DNA from: Thermoplasmata archaeon
GTDB taxonomy: Archaea > Thermoplasmatota > B47-G6
Reading direction: 5' to 3'
Assembly (NCBI GenBank): GCA_003663585.1
Contig: QMTU01000001.1
Location: 1 to 27,386, forward strand
Length of the DNA: 27,386 nt
Shown: piece by piece, positions 14,794 to 21,062 of the stretch
Layout: each line of letters begins with the position of its first letter
Numbering within the stretch: position 1 is the stretch's first letter
Position numbers and translations under genes: made by a program
The notes under the pieces: model-generated
Database searches by the model: none
What the model saw: the letters and a program-made list of their open reading frames with translations, nothing else
What the model was told of the DNA's origin: nothing

Positions 14794-16035
14794 CTATTCA
14801 TCTAGAAATCCAGTCCTTCTTTGAACGGTCGATGTCTGTGCCTCTGTCTCTGGCATAGAAATATTTGATATAACTTCTTCATTTTCTATTGGTTTATCCA
14901 AGCTCATAATCAAATCACATATTTTAGCCACTCTTTTTGATCTAGTCTCTTCAATTTGCTTAGCACACTCATGCTTTTTGGAAGACATATAGTGTCTTCC
15001 ACAGAATATTTTCCCGCAGATTTCACACTTTACCGCATACCTGCTTCCTCGATGGTCTGGGCAAATAGTTTTGCCGCATACGCTACATGTGCTCTCTTCT
15101 GCGCATGACTTACACATAGGGCTGTGACAGTAGCTGCATTTACTGGTTTGTTTTCTATCAACCAGCTCCTTGCAAACAGGACACTGAATAGTATGCCAGT
15201 GTACTAATTGTACATAAGGAGACTCTTTGTTATATGTGCGCAATAGGCTATCTAATATTGCAACAATTTCATATAACTCAGCATTATTAAGTTTATCTCT
15301 AATAATTCTAGCTGCATCACCGAGACATATACGACCATCAGTAGAAACGTGGGGATGGTAAAATCCTCTATGTCTTCCGCTGGCGTATTTTGGTGTGGCA
15401 GCCGCCGCTGTTACTTGCGACGAAGATCGGCCAGGATCTCTGGAAAATCCTATATGTAGATAGAACTTACCGAGATCTACTTGTACAGTACGCTTCTTGC
15501 CACCTAGAGTCGTTCTGTATTTTAGCACTATTGGCTTATGTAACAAAATAGATAGCCTTAAGATATATCGAGGAGAGTTAGTGCATATTTCCTGAACCTC
15601 TCCAAAATCTCTTAGTACAGCCGGCAAATCCTCTCTTACCTTCGTAAGTACCTTAGCTTCTCTAATCGGTGCGCACAGTCGTTTTTGCGCGGCCTGAAGA
15701 TGACGTTTTGTATCATACATAACGCCCTCAATACTGTGTATTCCTTTTATAATACCTTCTAGCATACCGCCAATCTCATTATAGAAGATCGTAGGGACAC
15801 TGTTGTTGGTCTCTGTAATCTCCAATATCTTCTGGTATAATGGTGCAATGTCGGATATGTATTTGCGAAACTCGTCGTTGGCGCTGAGTAAACCTTTGTG
15901 ATCGATAATAGATGATAGACTTATTTGGGGCGTCTTGGTAGGTGACGGCAGGTCCTGCAGTAGTTTATCAATATCAGATGAGCTTGGTTGAGTTCCTGCA
16001 TTTTGGATTTGTGCGCCAAAGACCTCATTTGCCAT
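14794..16035 (-). CDS. E2-like conjugating protein B with multi-zinc C-terminus (AN1-like last finger)
   Basis: A 413-residue protein starting at ATG 16035 (GGAGG). It has a helical N-terminal extension (about 1-150) not seen in the other two. The E2-like core ends FYHPHVSTDGRICLGD, with HPH at 227-229 and Cys237, and a helix (LYEIVAILDSLLRTY) follows. The C-terminus holds several zinc sites: CPVC, CSYC, CKSC, CSVC and CEIC. A final C-x4-C-x2-H-x6-H-x-C stretch resembles half of an AN1 finger, a fold found in eukaryotic ubiquitin-associated proteins. The largest and most elaborated E2, it may carry targeting or E3-like function. tmRNA lies 28 nt upstream on the coding strand. Confidence 0.85.
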   Translation of the reverse strand: MANEVFGAQIQNAGTQPSSSDIDKLLQDLPSPTKTPQISLSSIIDHKGLLSANDEFRKYISDIAPLYQKILEITETNNSVPTIFYNEIGGMLEGIIKGIHSIEGVMYDTKRHLQAAQKRLCAPIREAKVLTKVREDLPAVLRDFGEVQEICTNSPRYILRLSILLHKPIVLKYRTTLGGKKRTVQVDLGKFYLHIGFSRDPGRSSSQVTAAAATPKYASGRHRGFYHPHVSTDGRICLGDAARIIRDKLNNAELYEIVAILDSLLRTYNKESPYVQLVHWHTIQCPVCKELVDRKQTSKCSYCHSPMCKSCAEESTCSVCGKTICPDHRGSRYAVKCEICGKIFCGRHYMSSKKHECAKQIEETRSKRVAKICDLIMSLDKPIENEEVISNISMPETEAQTSTVQRRTGFLDE

Positions 16036-16062
16036 TATATCCTCCATGGATGTCTTAGTTTA

Positions 16063-16442
16063 TGGAGCTGGCGGGAGTCGAACCCGCGTCCATGATAGAA
16101 TCCACCAACTTCATACGACCATATCACCTGGTTCTATCTTATATAGCGCCTTTCCCAGGATTTCCTTTGGCGCTCCCTCTATCGCGCACCACCGGGCTTT
16201 TTGGACTAGCATGGGCTAGGTACCCGGAACCCGCTACTTTGGTTACCAGGGCGAGCGCAGCCCTGATGGCTGCTTACGTTTACACGTAAGCGCGGCTGCC
16301 AGACATGGAAGCCATGTCGGCAACCGAAGCCATGAATGCGAGCGAATCGTCGGCATTTGTGAGATGGGCCTTTTTAGAGTGGCCTGCCCAGCCACTAGTC
16401 GTCCATTGGCTTTTTCTAGCATGTCGAACCCTGTTCAGCCCC
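16063..16442 (-). ncRNA. ssrA: Transfer-messenger RNA (tmRNA)
   Basis: The RNA starts GGGGCTGAACAGGGTTCGAC at 16442 and ends with the T-arm GCGGGTTCGACTCCCGC and CAGCTCC plus discriminator A at 16063. The 7-bp acceptor stem (GGGGCTG/CAGCTCC) carries a G:U pair at position 3, as in E. coli alanyl-tmRNA. CCA is not encoded (TAA follows). An H-type pseudoknot 1 (AGTGGC/GCCACT with TGGGC/GCCCA) precedes the mRNA region, and further pseudoknots fit downstream. Predicted tag (resume codon GCC at 16354, stop TAA at 16282-16280 inside an H5-like loop GCTTACG/CGTAAGC): 24 residues, starting ADDSLAF and ending SGSRAYV. ACA at 16360 is an alternative resume codon. The RNA sits 8 nt after a CDS, so it probably requires processing from a longer transcript. 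It rescues stalled ribosomes. Confidence 0.95.
16280..16354 (-). other. tmRNA tag-coding region with non-canonical C-terminus and internal hairpin
   Basis: In this frame the tag begins ADDSLAF, passes two ATGGCTTC repeats (MAS) and ends SGSRAYV, followed by TAA in the loop of the H5-like helix. It lacks the LAA/VAA-type end seen in most tmRNA tags. A 14-bp hairpin (16294-16325; GGTTGCCGACATGG with its complement, one bulged T, 3-nt loop CTT) lies inside the coding part. The other two frames give no short tag ending in a stop in this region. Confidence 0.65.
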
Positions 16443-16450
16443 AAAATGTG

Positions 16451-16654
16451 TTAGCTATCTGAAGTATCTTCTTCTAGCTCAACAAGTTCATAATAGTCAT
16501 GCCAGCTTTTACTGCATGCCAAACATGTCATTGGCTGTTTGGCAGTCCCCTGATCGATTTCTACAAAACCTCCCTGAAGATCATAACTTCCACAATATGG
16601 GCAAGTTACTCCACCCTTTCTTATGTATTCTTTGCATTGGCTGGTGCTAAGCAA
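16451..16654 (-). CDS. Small zinc-ribbon protein, TTG start
   Basis: A 67-residue protein. I chose TTG at 16654 because GGAGGAATATCAA lies directly upstream at good spacing; the longer open frame (to 16678) begins with another TTG that has no such site. Two CxxC pairs, VTCPYCGS (18-21) and MTCLACSKSW (44-47), followed by HDYYELV, give a rubredoxin/zinc-ribbon-like knuckle seen in many small phage proteins. It may bind nucleic acid or act as an adaptor, perhaps for the zinc-rich E2 neighbours, which is inference. tmRNA starts 8 nt after its stop. Confidence 0.75.
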   Translation of the reverse strand: MLSTSQCKEYIRKGGVTCPYCGSYDLQGGFVEIDQGTAKQPMTCLACSKSWHDYYELVELEEDTSDS

Positions 16655-16700
16655 TTGATATTCCTCCTCTACCACCAATCTTTAAATTCATTTCTATAGA

Positions 16701-16964
16701 TTACGAAGCATACGGGTATTCTTCCTCTACTAACAACAGTGCCCATCCATCGGGTGACATTGGATGCTCCCTATTAATGTAGTAGACTCTAGTATATCGT
16801 TGGGGTGCAACTCCGCGCGGCATGGCATCATATTCATCTGCTTTACTATTCCACTCCTCTAACACATCGTCGATACTCTTGCCTTCCTCAACACCCGTAG
16901 TTATAGCACTTTTAATAGCCTGCTGTTCTGCTTCTTCAATACGGCCAAACCCGAGAACGACCAC
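16701..16964 (-). CDS. Hypothetical protein, 87 aa, GTG start
   Basis: Starts at GTG 16964 behind AGGAGG. The N-terminal half is helical (EEAEQQAIKSAITTGVEEGK, then IDDVLEEWNSKADEY). The C-terminal half is beta-like (RYTRVYYINREHPM, then GWALLLVEEEYPYAS). No family recognised. It lies within the ubiquitin-like cassette between Ubl 2 and the zinc-ribbon gene, so co-expression is likely and a part in the pathway is possible. Confidence 0.6.
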   Translation of the reverse strand: MVVLGFGRIEEAEQQAIKSAITTGVEEGKSIDDVLEEWNSKADEYDAMPRGVAPQRYTRVYYINREHPMSPDGWALLLVEEEYPYAS

Positions 16965-17084
16965 TTTGTTTCCTCCTAGTTACTCTCTAGCCATCTTTCC
17001 CAGCATACTGTACATGAATACTCTGCAGTACAGTCGAACCCTTCTCAACCCTTCTATCCTACTTCGATTAGTTGTCACGTTTCT
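16965..17084 (-). other. 120-nt intergenic stretch with partial tmRNA-5'-like sequence
   Basis: This is the longest non-coding gap in the window other than tmRNA. On the coding strand it contains GGGTTGAGAAGGGTTCGAC, similar to the tmRNA start GGGCTGAACAGGGTTCGAC, followed by an imperfect stem ACTGTAC...GTACAGT (7 bp, 14-nt loop), then AGGAGG for the next gene. GAAGGGTT also occurs twice, 2 nt apart, so the likeness may be coincidence. No complete tRNA or tmRNA fold is seen here. Confidence 0.4.
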
Positions 17085-17393
17085 CTAAACGGAACTACCC
17101 GTCTCTAGATCCCATAGTGGAAACTTTACAGAAGTAACGGTTACTCGATCGCCGGGCTGTAACCTATGATCTATGGTTATATGTTCGCGATTAACACGAA
17201 CAAGGTACTTGGCGGGGTTGGCATTTTTTCCCATTTCTTGGAAGAATAGATCTGATATCGTTGCACCTTTAGTAATTACCCTTCTGTTAGCAGATGAATT
17301 GCCATTGTCGTCGGTAAGTATTACATAGATTTCAGACACCTTCTCCTCCTGTGCGGGGATAGACATTTCTCCGGCTTGTTCAGAGATTTTCAT
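17085..17393 (-). CDS. Ubiquitin-like protein 2 (paralogue of Ubl 1, longer ends)
   Basis: A 102-residue protein starting at ATG 17393. An internal Met at 17366 (MSIPAQEEK) is an alternative start near the domain boundary. The beta-grasp core, EIYVILTDDNGNSS then ITKGATISDLFFQEMG, YLVRVNREHITIDHRLQ, ending PGDRVTVTSVK, aligns with Ubl 1 (29 of 51 identical). The C-terminus differs: after SVK it continues FPLWDLETGSSV, so there is no terminal GA. Either it is cut to expose an earlier residue, or it is not activated and acts as a decoy, adaptor or target. The neighbouring HTH gene ends 7 nt upstream. It is probably a second modifier of the same cassette. Confidence 0.85.
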   Translation of the reverse strand: MKISEQAGEMSIPAQEEKVSEIYVILTDDNGNSSANRRVITKGATISDLFFQEMGKNANPAKYLVRVNREHITIDHRLQPGDRVTVTSVKFPLWDLETGSSV

Positions 17394-17400
17394 CACTTCT

Positions 17401-17652
17401 TTATCTCTCCTCCGCGCACACGTCGGCCATCTTCCTAAGTTCGGCAATCGCACTCATCACCAGATACCGAGCACGCTTCTGCGGCACTTCTATTTTGTTG
17501 GCTATCTGCTGATAGCTCTTGCCCTTGCACCGCAGCAGCAGTGCCGCTTCCTCTGCCGGCGTTAGTAGTCCGGTGAACAGGCGCATAATAAACAGTGTTA
17601 ACTCTTTCCCGTATCTTATCTCTTCAGCTTTCATTGGTACTATCTCTTTCAC
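17401..17652 (-). CDS. HTH protein, sigma-region-4/LuxR-like
   Basis: An 83-residue protein with GTG start (17652) in a GTGA overlap with the upstream stop and a GGAG site. The second half is a helix-turn-helix: LTPAEEAALLLRCKGKSYQQ then IANKIEVPQKRARYLVMSA, like region 4 of sigma factors and LuxR-type domains (LT-xx-E...L...G-xx-xx-IA). It could regulate transcription of the cassette or be a small RNA-polymerase-associated protein. No other domain fits in this length. Confidence 0.75.
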   Translation of the reverse strand: MKEIVPMKAEEIRYGKELTLFIMRLFTGLLTPAEEAALLLRCKGKSYQQIANKIEVPQKRARYLVMSAIAELRKMADVCAEER

Positions 17653-17969
17653 GTTTCTATCTCCTCTATTCTCCTGTAGATACGACTCTGAAGGCCACGT
17701 TCAGCGCGTTCTCTGCGCAGCTGGGCCACATTTCCCCAGGCTGCGTCCGACAGCTCACACCAGTGCGTAAGGCGGTAGTAGCGGCCAGGGGTATAGGTGA
17801 TGTCACTGGAAGCCACCCGGCCAAACTTAACATAGCCTTCCTTGTTCCACTTCTTTACAATAGCGAAGTCCTCATTATTCATTAAGCTTGTATCAACCCA
17901 GCCTTTATGATCTACTGCCCGCGTTTCCAAATACATCAACAAGCTCGCCTCTGCCTTGCTTAGCTTCAT
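17649..17969 (-). CDS. Hypothetical protein, possibly winged-helix
   Basis: A 106-residue protein. The N-terminal part is helical, MKLSKAEASLLMYLETRAVD, followed by a possible second helix (MNNEDFAIVKKWNKEGYVKF) and a beta turn-like YYRLTHWC. The C-terminus is a charged helix rich in Arg (LRRERAERGLQSRIYRRIEE). The layout helix-helix-strand suggests a winged-helix DNA-binding fold, though no motif is diagnostic. It overlaps the upstream gene by 4 nt and is read just before the HTH gene. Confidence 0.55.
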   Translation of the reverse strand: MKLSKAEASLLMYLETRAVDHKGWVDTSLMNNEDFAIVKKWNKEGYVKFGRVASSDITYTPGRYYRLTHWCELSDAAWGNVAQLRRERAERGLQSRIYRRIEEIET

Positions 17970-18196
17970 TTTATATCTCCTCTTTCCAGCTTATCTGCAT
18001 ACTCTAGTACAAACTTTATGTGGTCATCATTGCTTCTAAAATACCCTCCTTTTTGTAAAAAGTCGTTTCTATATCTTATGTATCGTAAATGCTGATAGTA
18101 TCCGCAGCCATCTGTTGGCCAGGCAAGTACGTCATGATTTGCTTTCACCCATTTTCGTAGATGGGCCACAACTTCTCTATCTGTCATCCCCCTCAT
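17966..18196 (-). CDS. Hypothetical protein, 76 aa
   Basis: Starts at ATG 18196, with AGGAG well placed; a second ATG at 18187 lies too close to its purine stretch. The protein begins MRGMTDREVVAHLRKWVKAN and has an aromatic middle (WPTDGCGYYQHLRYIRYRND), then IKFVLEYADKLERG. It overlaps the lipoprotein gene by 20 nt. No domain recognised. Confidence 0.55.
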   Translation of the reverse strand: MRGMTDREVVAHLRKWVKANHDVLAWPTDGCGYYQHLRYIRYRNDFLQKGGYFRSNDDHIKFVLEYADKLERGDIK

Positions 18197-18398
18197 TATT
18201 CTTCTCCTCGATACATTGCTTTAATAGTAATGTAGCCGCTTCCAAGCCAGCTAGACATTGGTCTAGCTTCTGACTGACTTCCTCAAGGGTTTCGTCTGCA
18301 TTCTTAAGATCCTCTGGTATTCCTAGTTGACATCCCTGTAGATAAATAGCTAGCAGGGCGGATGAAATAAGCCGCAAAACAAACTTTATACTACTCAT
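18177..18398 (-). CDS. Small coiled-coil lipoprotein
   Basis: A 73-residue protein. A hydrophobic signal (MSSIKFVLRLISSALLAIYL) ends in the lipobox LQGC with Cys23. After that comes a Leu-rich heptad region (ADETLEEVSQKLDQCLAGLE, then AATLLLKQCIEEK), which predicts a short coiled coil. Small lipoproteins of this length occur in phage lysis (Rz1-type) and as superinfection factors, but nothing here assigns a role. It would be attached to the inner or outer membrane of a Gram-negative-type host. Confidence 0.7.
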   Translation of the reverse strand: MSSIKFVLRLISSALLAIYLQGCQLGIPEDLKNADETLEEVSQKLDQCLAGLEAATLLLKQCIEEKNNEGDDR

Positions 18399-18408
18399 GG
18401 CCTTGCTC

Positions 18409-18891
18409 CTATGAACTCCAGTTCGTAATTAGCTGTAGATCTTGTTTTCTAATTTCTGCAAGCCTCTTTTTCTCTTCCTCTACCTTCTCATTTATCTGCC
18501 TTCTCTTAACAAGATCTATCTCGCTCAAGAGATCGATGATTAGGCTCTCGATCTTGGGTACCCAGGGACCCTCTTTAGTCCACCTTCCGTCTTCCCATAC
18601 ACAAACCCAGTTACCATTCTGAAGCTTTGGCATGGGGTCTCCGTAGACACGTGGATCCTGACATCCCCGTACCACTTTGGCGGATTGAGATGGAGCTATG
18701 TAGATAGAGCAATATTCATGTGGGCTATATCGCGATACCAGAAGTATTCCTTTTTTGTAATGGCATAATCGAGCCTGTTGGTAGCAAAAACCGTCCATAT
18801 TAGTAATTGCATACTTATAGAGAGTACGGATAAAGTTATCCATTCCATGTTTACTTGATAGAAGCTCTCGTGCTGCGCTAAGTGTATACAT
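18409..18891 (-). CDS. Hypothetical protein, weakly E2-reminiscent
   Basis: A 160-residue protein. I use ATG 18891, 8 nt after the upstream stop, not the open frame to 18996, which overlaps that gene by 97 nt. The centre reads PMPKLQNGNWVCVWEDGRW, then GPWVPKIESLIIDLLSEI. A G-x-W-V-C, later W and amphipathic helix is reminiscent of the E2 active-site region (G-x-ICL...W...I-x-I-L-x-x-LL). There is no HPH motif, so I call this only a possibility. The C-terminus is a charged helix (INEKVEEEKKRLAEIRKQ). The position between E2 C and the lipoprotein makes a partner role possible. Confidence 0.5.
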   Translation of the reverse strand: MYTLSAARELLSSKHGMDNFIRTLYKYAITNMDGFCYQQARLCHYKKGILLVSRYSPHEYCSIYIAPSQSAKVVRGCQDPRVYGDPMPKLQNGNWVCVWEDGRWTKEGPWVPKIESLIIDLLSEIDLVKRRQINEKVEEEKKRLAEIRKQDLQLITNWSS

Positions 18892-18899
18892 GATAGTCC

Positions 18900-19139
18900 T
18901 CACTCCTCTTCGACATATACAGCACCTCCCGTAAGCCGGAAGATTGCAACTGGAACAACTACATCTGGATGCGTTTGATCCATCAGATAACGCCAACGTA
19001 CTTCCACTGGTACGTCATCGCGTAGTACAGAATATCGTTTATAGAACGGAGGTAATGGTAGATCAATAATGCGTACATCTGTATACCCATCTTTCCAAAG
19101 GAAGAGTGCTTTTATAGTTGTGTTAGGGTCTGGAAGCAT
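18900..19139 (-). CDS. Hypothetical protein, 79 aa, beta-rich
   Basis: Starts at ATG 19139 in a TAATG overlap with E2 C. Content is beta-like: TTIKALFLWKDGYTDVRIID, LPLPPFYKRYSVLRDD and VVVPVAIFRLTGGAVYVEE. No family recognised; no membrane segment. Translational coupling with E2 C suggests a shared function, such as a small adaptor, but this is inference. Confidence 0.6.
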   Translation of the reverse strand: MLPDPNTTIKALFLWKDGYTDVRIIDLPLPPFYKRYSVLRDDVPVEVRWRYLMDQTHPDVVVPVAIFRLTGGAVYVEEE

Positions 19140-19888
19140 TATAGTCCTCTGTGTGAAGCACAGGCGCTGCAAAAGTGTCTGTCCTTATTAATTATGGCAC
19201 AACGATTACAGATCGGCACCATGCAGCTACAGCAACGTTCATCATTTGCAACTATATTGCCACAGTCTGCACAAGAGTATCCATACCAGTTACCAATTGG
19301 AAAATAAGAGTCTTCTGCGCAGTATGACGAAAGTACGGCCTTGGCAATATCAAGACAACTTACTAAATCATTTCTTCTTGCACTTTTAACAAAGGAGTCG
19401 ACTCCTCTTCCTAAACAAATACTACAGGAGACACTAACGTGGGGATGGAATCGTCTGGGTTCTGGTATTGCATAGACAGGAGATACTGCATATGCTATAG
19501 CACCATAGGACATAGTTGCTCCTCTTGGAGGAGAGGGTGTTATCATAAACCCAATACCTACGAAGAAACGCCCAAGGTTTACTTCGCTAAAAACAATATC
19601 TTCCTTAGTAGGGCCTCCTATAAGGCTAATTACATCGAAGGGTGGCCTGTTATTATATCGGCGTACACCGATAGCTATCTTCTTATACATTTCTAGTAAG
19701 GCGGAGAGGTTTGGCTTAATCTTTGTTTGTACAATCCAAGAAACTCTACGCCTACAGATCGGATATAGCATTGCTGCGCGGATCGCTGGCTTAGCTATTT
19801 GCAAATCATCTTCATTTTCTATGATCAAAAACTGGTTACCCATTAGAGTAATAACGGGGAGGTTCCTGGTTTTTCCTCGAGAGCTCAT
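19139..19888 (-). CDS. E2-like conjugating protein C with C-terminal four-CxxC zinc module
   Basis: A 249-residue protein. The ATG at 19888 is favoured because AGGAGG lies upstream at correct spacing, while the ATG at 19906 has none. An E2-like segment covers about residues 90-195: a strand LGRFFVGIGFMI, then FHPHVSVSCSICLGRG with HPH at 148-150 and candidate Cys158; a second Cys (155) replaces the usual Gly. The following helix (LVSCLDIAKAVLSSY) matches the other E2s. The end carries C206-x2-C209, C219-x2-C222, C227-x2-C230 and C240-x2-C243, the same cross-brace spacing as E2 A. The gene opens the cassette on the coding strand. Confidence 0.84.
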   Translation of the reverse strand: MSSRGKTRNLPVITLMGNQFLIIENEDDLQIAKPAIRAAMLYPICRRRVSWIVQTKIKPNLSALLEMYKKIAIGVRRYNNRPPFDVISLIGGPTKEDIVFSEVNLGRFFVGIGFMITPSPPRGATMSYGAIAYAVSPVYAIPEPRRFHPHVSVSCSICLGRGVDSFVKSARRNDLVSCLDIAKAVLSSYCAEDSYFPIGNWYGYSCADCGNIVANDERCCSCMVPICNRCAIINKDRHFCSACASHRGL

Positions 19889-19908
19889 AGGATAGCCTCC
19901 TAACAACT

Positions 19909-20139
19909 TCAGAAGGCGTCTCTGGCTGCTATATCACCCGGACAGGGATTTGGGTCATCTGGCCAAACCCATTCTTCGCCGCGCAGCTCAAGTGTCCCCC
20001 GGCTACCGTCGGCATATACTATATGAGCTGTCGGCCGCGTGCCATTATATGGAATCTGGATTACAATGGAGCGTATGGAATAGGTGGATACTAGATCGCC
20101 AAGCTTTTCGCCAAGCTTCGTTAGATGGTGAATATCCAT
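19909..20139 (-). CDS. Hypothetical protein, 76 aa
   Basis: The ATG at 20139 is chosen because AAAGGAG lies 8 nt upstream, inside the first nine codons of the longer frame (to 20166). It begins MDIHHLTKLGEKLGDLVSTY and contains beta-like RSIVIQIPYNGTRPTAHIVY and GTLELRGEEWVWPDDPN. No family recognised. It is the gene just before E2 C and could belong to the same transcript. Confidence 0.6.
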   Translation of the reverse strand: MDIHHLTKLGEKLGDLVSTYSIRSIVIQIPYNGTRPTAHIVYADGSRGTLELRGEEWVWPDDPNPCPGDIAARDAF

Positions 20140-20152
20140 TGCAAGGTCTCCT

Positions 20153-20812
20153 TTAACGGAGTGCATCCTCAGTTACTTGTCTGATTGCTTTTACTGGGCA
20201 GCCATATAGCCATCCAGTTTCTGGCTCGCCACCACCCTGACGGTTAAATTGTGGGCCAAATTGACTGACTACTCCCACTAGTTTATTGTCGGAATCAAAG
20301 ATTCCTCCACCACTATTGCCATACCAAATAGTGGCATCGAATTGGTTTGCTATCATTCCGTAGTGATCTCTAACGTATATCTTACTTACAATCCCGTAAC
20401 TAAATGCATCACATTCTCCTGCGCCGCAGCCAGTAATCCAGACATCTTGTCCTACCTCCGGCTCTACTTTGGCTATCTCCGCACGCAGATTAAGGTTCAG
20501 GTCTCTAGGAATGCTTAAAACAGCGATGTCTGTTGTCTCAAAGCTGTCAATGGCAATAACTTCTACGGGATAAAGACTTCCGGTTGAGTCTTGCACGTAA
20601 AGCTGTACTGGAGGCCCATTCACGCAGTGTGATGCAGTGACTATTCCTCTGCTGGTTAAAGTTGTACCACAGATGGGACTGCTATAGTTTTCCATATATA
20701 ACGGGAGGTTATATTCTGCGAGGAGATAGAAGTTGGGTTTCTCGTTACCGGAGTAAACGGTAACGTTAGTACATGCAGACAGCATTATCAGTAGTGCCAG
20801 AAGATATTTCAT
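20153..20812 (-). CDS. Trypsin-like serine protease, lipoprotein
   Basis: A 219-residue protein. The lipobox is LLIMLSAC (Cys14), a clean lipoprotein signal. The triad is visible as GIVTASHCV (His62), TTDIAVLSI (Asp95) and IWYGNSGGGIF (Ser167), typical of chymotrypsin-fold S1 proteases of the bacterial kind. Compared with the one at 10366-11088, the fold order and the GNSGGG motif are the same, so they are paralogues or from the same family. It is probably anchored to the envelope and exported. It could process host envelope proteins or protect the infected cell; neither is shown. Confidence 0.87.
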   Translation of the reverse strand: MKYLLALLIMLSACTNVTVYSGNEKPNFYLLAEYNLPLYMENYSSPICGTTLTSRGIVTASHCVNGPPVQLYVQDSTGSLYPVEVIAIDSFETTDIAVLSIPRDLNLNLRAEIAKVEPEVGQDVWITGCGAGECDAFSYGIVSKIYVRDHYGMIANQFDATIWYGNSGGGIFDSDNKLVGVVSQFGPQFNRQGGGEPETGWLYGCPVKAIRQVTEDALR

Positions 20813-21006
20813 CTGCTAGTTCTCTTTCTGTATGACTCTATTTCTGAAATAGTAGCTTCTACAAAGTATTTGCAATTGTTATCTGCATCAACAGGAGGAG
20901 GATTTGCAAAGTAAGACTGCCAGTATTTGCTAGGTCTAGCAATGTGTCTGTAGCACTCAAGTTTTCGGGGACAGTTAAATCCTGGGCACATAGTAATATC
21001 TGGCAT
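20809..21006 (-). CDS. Small four-Cys conserved protein
   Basis: A 65-residue protein with C7, C12, C18 and C45 (MCPGFNCPRKLECYRHIARP, later NNCKYF). The pattern C-x4-C-x5-CYRH...Y-x-QSYF...C-x-YF matches a small conserved family often found in phages and bacteria, probably zinc- or iron-binding; its function is not known to me. It starts at ATG 21006 behind TTGGAGG and overlaps the protease start in ATGA fashion. Confidence 0.75.
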   Translation of the reverse strand: MPDITMCPGFNCPRKLECYRHIARPSKYWQSYFANPPPVDADNNCKYFVEATISEIESYRKRTSR

Positions 21007-21062
21007 TCTATGCCTCCAATCTCTCTCTCTGAAACTCTTTAAACCTCTGGCTTCTACTGTAT

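Noticed and set aside
16062..16289. Plus-strand open frame starting MELAGVEPAS
   Set aside because: It is antisense to the tmRNA 3' end; this start is a known artefact of tRNA/tmRNA antisense frames.
16280..16354. Alternative tag frame containing CLAAAL
   Set aside because: In that frame the LAA sequence is internal and no stop occurs in the H5-like loop, so it does not form a proper tag end.
16965..17084. tRNA gene in the 120-nt gap
   Set aside because: GGTTCGAC resembles a T-loop but no acceptor or anticodon stems can be formed around it.
18892..18996. N-terminal extension of the 18409 gene
   Set aside because: Would overlap the preceding coding region by 97 nt; the ATG at 18891 fits the gap.
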